Origin: Anaerocolumna sp. AGMB13025
GTDB taxonomy: Bacteria > Bacillota > Clostridia > Lachnospirales > Lachnospiraceae
Length of the DNA stretch: 64,000 bases
NCBI RefSeq assembly: GCF_029689925.1
Contig: NZ_CP121445.1
Location: 4,076,501-4,140,500 of the forward strand
Direction of reading: 5' to 3'
The notes beneath the pieces were generated by a model. That model saw only the letters and a program-made list of their open reading frames with translations. It was not told the DNA's origin and did no database searches. Numbering within the stretch: the stretch's first letter is position 1; each line of letters opens with the position of its first letter. This document shows positions 61,497-64,000 of this stretch, piece after piece. The position numbers and the translations under genes are program-made.

Positions 61497-61817
61497 AATT
61501 ACTACCTCATCTTTCCTTTATTTTTTATGGTTATCTTTTTTGGTGTTTTCGTTATTTTTTTATGGCGTTTTTATTATCTTTTCTTAACACTTCTCTAAAT
61601 ATTTCTATTATTAAAATTAATTCTCATTATGGGTTAAATAAGTATTATTGTTTAAACTATTATTGTTTAAACTGTTACTCTTTTTATCCATGGCACATCT
61701 TAACAATTTGAATATCCCTGTTGTTTTTTGCAAAGGACATGATTTTTATCAATCCCTATACTCTCCTGGTACCGAGGAGAATATAAAAGTAAAGTTATGA
61801 TACTATAACTTCTGGCC

Positions 61818-61871
61818 TTTAAGGTCTTCTAGTTGTTTAAGGTCTTCTAGTCGTTTAAGGTCTTCTGATTT
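61818..61871. repeat. 18-bp tandem repeat x 3
   Basis: TTTAAGGTCTTCTAGTTG, TTTAAGGTCTTCTAGTCG and TTTAAGGTCTTCTGATTT are adjacent. Intergenic. Confidence 0.85.
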
Positions 61872-62178
61872 TTTAATATCTTATGGCTCTTTATATTCTT
61901 CTTACATTTGTCATTTAAGTAAAACTCTTATAATTATTTGATAACCTTCAAGCTATCATGGATACTTCTATATTCTATATGAATACTTTAATTTCCCCCT
62001 TTCTTAATGCTTTACATTGATTAGACGAGAATGTTAAATCCATAGTTCCATTTTTTATTGATATTTTAACTATATATTTTTTCCAATTTTATTATTTTAT
62101 TTATCAAATAAATATATAAAAGAGATAGTACCAAAATCATAATAGCTGCAACGTTTGAGATTATACCTAAAATGAAAA

Positions 62179-62240
62179 TACGGTAATAAAAAGATGCATA
62201 CAAACTGTTACCCCAAAATATGCATCTTTTTATTACCGTA
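62179..62240 (-). terminator. perfect 22-bp inverted repeat, terminator after homocitrate synthase genes
   Basis: The arm at 62179-62200 (TACGGTAATAAA...GATGCATA) is matched exactly in reverse complement at 62219-62240. T-rich within the arm and flanks. It lies 26 bp after the alpha-subunit stop. Confidence 0.75.
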
Positions 62241-62265
62241 TAATTTTAAATCCTTGTATCAAGCA

Positions 62266-63072
62266 CTACATTGCGCCTTTTAATTCCTGATAACTATTCT
62301 TCTCAATCTGCCGAATCTGCTTTTTACTCATTGCAAAATTAAATATGGATTCACTTGCATGTACAAAATCATAAAAATTACAATTACCGGTTCTCTCCCC
62401 TATACCAAATAAGGTACAGTCTATGAATGCAGCACCGGCCTTGGCACCAATAATAGAATTAGCAACTGCCATACCCAAATCGTTATGGACATGCATCTCA
62501 AGTTCAATATCGGAGTGGCTTTTAATGGTTTCTACGATTTCTTTGGTACGGCTGGGAGTTAGAATACCAACGGTATCAGCAAGACGGATAATATTTACTC
62601 CAGCTTTTTTCAGTTCTTTGATTAGGCTTAATATAAATCCTAAATCGGATCTGGAGGCATCCTCTAATCCCACCGTAACTTCAACTCCGTTACTCTTAGC
62701 TAAATCAACACATTCCAATATACTCTTCTGGACCCAGGCCTTATTCTTTTTTAATTTACTGTAGATCTGAATATAGGATACCGGAGTTCCAATATGAATA
62801 ATATGGGGTTTGCAGGCAATAGAATTCTTTACATCCTTACTATTCATTCTGCTCCATACCGATATCTTCGCCTGCTTCGTATTCTCAATGATTTCACAGA
62901 TTCCATCTGCTTCCACAGAACTTAAGCAGGGAACGCCTGCTTCTATTTCGTAAACGCCGATTTCATCCAGCAATTTAGCGATTTTGACTTTATCCCTTGT
63001 ACAAAGAGCTATCCCAGGACTTTGCTCCCCATCTCGTAAGGTAGTGTCTACAATATATTTATTTTCCTTCAT
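62266..63072 (-). CDS. nifV: homocitrate synthase alpha subunit (NifV-alpha-like)
   Basis: 268 residues from ATG at 63072, preceded by GGAGGTGATTGCCG and overlapping the omega gene by 14 nt. DRE-TIM family barrel only: IVDTTLRDGEQSPG at the N terminus, the second-barrel motif IIRLADTVGILTPS near 180, and the metal-binding LEMHVHNDLGMAVANS near 200-215; then GAAFIDCTLFGIGERTGNCNF. Full-length homocitrate and isopropylmalate synthases are longer and have more C-terminal domain; the split alpha/omega form is known for nitrogen fixation in Clostridium pasteurianum. Homocitrate is part of the nitrogenase FeMo cofactor. Gene symbol is by this analogy. Confidence 0.85.
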   Translation of the reverse strand: MKENKYIVDTTLRDGEQSPGIALCTRDKVKIAKLLDEIGVYEIEAGVPCLSSVEADGICEIIENTKQAKISVWSRMNSKDVKNSIACKPHIIHIGTPVSYIQIYSKLKKNKAWVQKSILECVDLAKSNGVEVTVGLEDASRSDLGFILSLIKELKKAGVNIIRLADTVGILTPSRTKEIVETIKSHSDIELEMHVHNDLGMAVANSIIGAKAGAAFIDCTLFGIGERTGNCNFYDFVHASESIFNFAMSKKQIRQIEKNSYQELKGAM

Positions 63073-64000
63073 CGGCAATCACCTCCAAAACCAGCTTTTC
63101 AAACTCACCATCCTCTAAACTGGTTCCGTTTTCCGTACAGACCTCCTTAACCAGATTCAGAATTTTCTCTACGACTGCATCTTCTGGAACAACTAACTTA
63201 AGTTCCTCCATTTTTAATTTAACGGCCTTCATTCCAGAATGCTTTCCGATTACAATTTCTGATCTGCCACCGACACAGCCTGGTTCGTAAGCTTCGTAAG
63301 TAGCCGGATTTTTTCTGATGCCATCGGCATGGATTCCTGCCTCCACTTTAAATATGTTCTTTCCGATAACAGGTTTTTTGTTGCTTATCCTGGTCCCTGT
63401 TATTTTTTCAAACAATTGGGCAAGTTCCGGCAGCACGGTCAGATCTCTGTTTGGTTTATGTCTGACTGCCAGACGCAAGGCCATAATTACCTCTTCTGTA
63501 GCAGCATTGTTTTTATATCCTGCAAAACTGGTAGTTACATCACTGCCGTAATTTAAAAGCCATTGTACGGCAAGAGCACTTGCACAGCAGTACGTATTTT
63601 CAGGACAGAAATTAATTTTGCTGTTTGGCAGTGACTTTTTGATTTCATTCATAGTTTTTTCATAAGCACCGCACATGATATCATCCAGTCCTGTAATTCT
63701 TAGTTCCTTACAATTATTAAGGGTTCTTAGCCTTACTATCTCTCTAACATCATTAATTTGTATTTCATGAATCATCTTATCCTGATTGTTTTCATAATGA
63801 CAGGTATATCTTAAAAAGCCCGGATATAAATCCATCTCTTCGGCAAAATTAATATGCAGCACATAATTTCCCTCTTCCGGCAGTTCCTCCATTCTCTCAT
63901 ATGCGGCTATAGACAATTCAATCATATCTACCCCGATTATAGTCAACAGCTTACAAAATAAATGCAGCTCTCCTTTTGATGGCAGTCTTCCATCAAATCC
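63059..64000 (-). CDS. homocitrate synthase omega subunit (NifV-omega-like), 5' end beyond window
   Basis: Open through the right edge: the frame continues upstream of the TTG at 63946 as GFDGRLPSKGELHLFCKLL and has no stop, so at least 313 residues and the start is outside. The first part resembles a degenerate barrel (VDMIELSIAAYERM); from about 170 onward GKNIFKVEAGIHADGIRKNP then TYEAYEPGCVGGRSEIVIGKHSGMKAV matches the C-terminal subdomain that completes homocitrate synthase, with the HADG His. Expected to form a complex with the alpha subunit. Neighbouring nif genes are presumably further right. Confidence 0.85.
   Translation of the reverse strand, partial: GFDGRLPSKGELHLFCKLLTIIGVDMIELSIAAYERMEELPEEGNYVLHINFAEEMDLYPGFLRYTCHYENNQDKMIHEIQINDVREIVRLRTLNNCKELRITGLDDIMCGAYEKTMNEIKKSLPNSKINFCPENTYCCASALAVQWLLNYGSDVTTSFAGYKNNAATEEVIMALRLAVRHKPNRDLTVLPELAQLFEKITGTRISNKKPVIGKNIFKVEAGIHADGIRKNPATYEAYEPGCVGGRSEIVIGKHSGMKAVKLKMEELKLVVPEDAVVEKILNLVKEVCTENGTSLEDGEFEKLVLEVIADEGK

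Larger units (their letters stand above)
61497..62265. other. 769-bp non-coding gap, AT-rich with repeats
   Basis: No credible ORF. Contains a GTTTAAACTATTATTGTTTAAACTGTTA duplication near 61650-61677 (reported here only as two 15-bp halves, ATTATTGTTTAAACT), the 18-bp x 3 array at 61818-61871, and the perfect inverted repeat at 62179-62240. The promoter of the secreted-protein gene should lie near 61500-61620 on the minus strand. Confidence 0.5.

Overview
The window reads as a chromosome segment of an AT-rich, low-GC, anaerobic, probably spore-forming member of Clostridia, most likely Lachnospiraceae. That placement is inferred from gene content: a gal operon under an ArsR-type regulator, a split-P glycine cleavage system behind a tandem glycine riboswitch, T-box control of ilvBN, SufCBDSU, a V-type ATPase, a stand-alone Ni-CO dehydrogenase, a putative [FeFe]-hydrogenase, a CwlC-like amidase, a Csp-like subtilase, and a two-subunit (omega/alpha) homocitrate synthase that points to nitrogen fixation. 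No rRNA, tRNA, CRISPR array, prophage or transposase gene was seen.

Layout. 1-4.9 kb: galactose catabolism (regulator-galK-galE-galT, minus strand; galT runs off the left edge). 5.2-8.0 kb: a DUF1648 membrane protein and a TetR-linked redox set (SHOCT-like protein, FMN-binding protein, flavodoxin-like protein). 8.3-15.95 kb: glycine cleavage and lipoylation genes (gcvT-gcvH-gcvPA-gcvPB, lplA, lpdA) preceded by the riboswitch. 16-17.7 kb: an S8-family protein lacking its catalytic His. 17.9-20.9 kb: T-box, ilvB, a 72-bp tandem repeat, ilvN. 21-25.6 kb: amidase, GNAT, pyk, HD protein. 25.8-30.4 kb: a four-domain CoA-disulfide-reductase/rhodanese/TusA/DsrE fusion, an [FeFe]-hydrogenase-like protein and a small ferredoxin. 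30.7-35.9 kb: suf operon, divergent from cooS (36.2-38.4 kb). 38.5-43.4 kb: small membrane and hydrophilic proteins, gpmA, a helical protein and a CNNM/CorC protein. 43.7-47.6 kb: nanE-rpiR divergent from nagBA. 48.4-57.1 kb: nine-gene V-ATPase operon. 57.3-61.5 kb: DedA, a broken HMA-like gene, a duplicated non-coding unit, a CYP152-type P450 and a secreted or anchored protein. 62.3-64 kb: homocitrate synthase alpha and omega (omega runs off the right edge).

How it fits together. Galactose and amino sugars feed glycolysis (gpmA, pyk). Glycine oxidation, lipoylation and the dihydrolipoamide dehydrogenase form one module. Suf supplies Fe-S clusters for the many Fe-S enzymes here (hydrogenase, CODH, ferredoxin, and nitrogenase outside the window). 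The V-ATPase rotor subunit carries the residues known as Na+ ligands in Enterococcus hirae, so Na+ bioenergetics is plausible.

The most unusual signal is a repeated structured leader found directly upstream of four unrelated genes (a SHOCT-like gene, gcvH, sufD, nagB), always in the orientation of the gene. It combines a GGTTGAAAGAA/TTCTTTCAACC-type helix, a GCCACA...TGTGGC pairing that crosses it (a predicted pseudoknot), and usually a TATCGCA...TGCGATA hairpin next to the ribosome binding site. At gcvH the first helix changes sequence on both arms, which looks like covariation. Also notable are the 72-bp repeats before ilvN, a four-Cys insertion in IlvB, the pseudoprotease, two long palindromic elements, and families of 14-18 bp tandem repeats placed just after stop codons.
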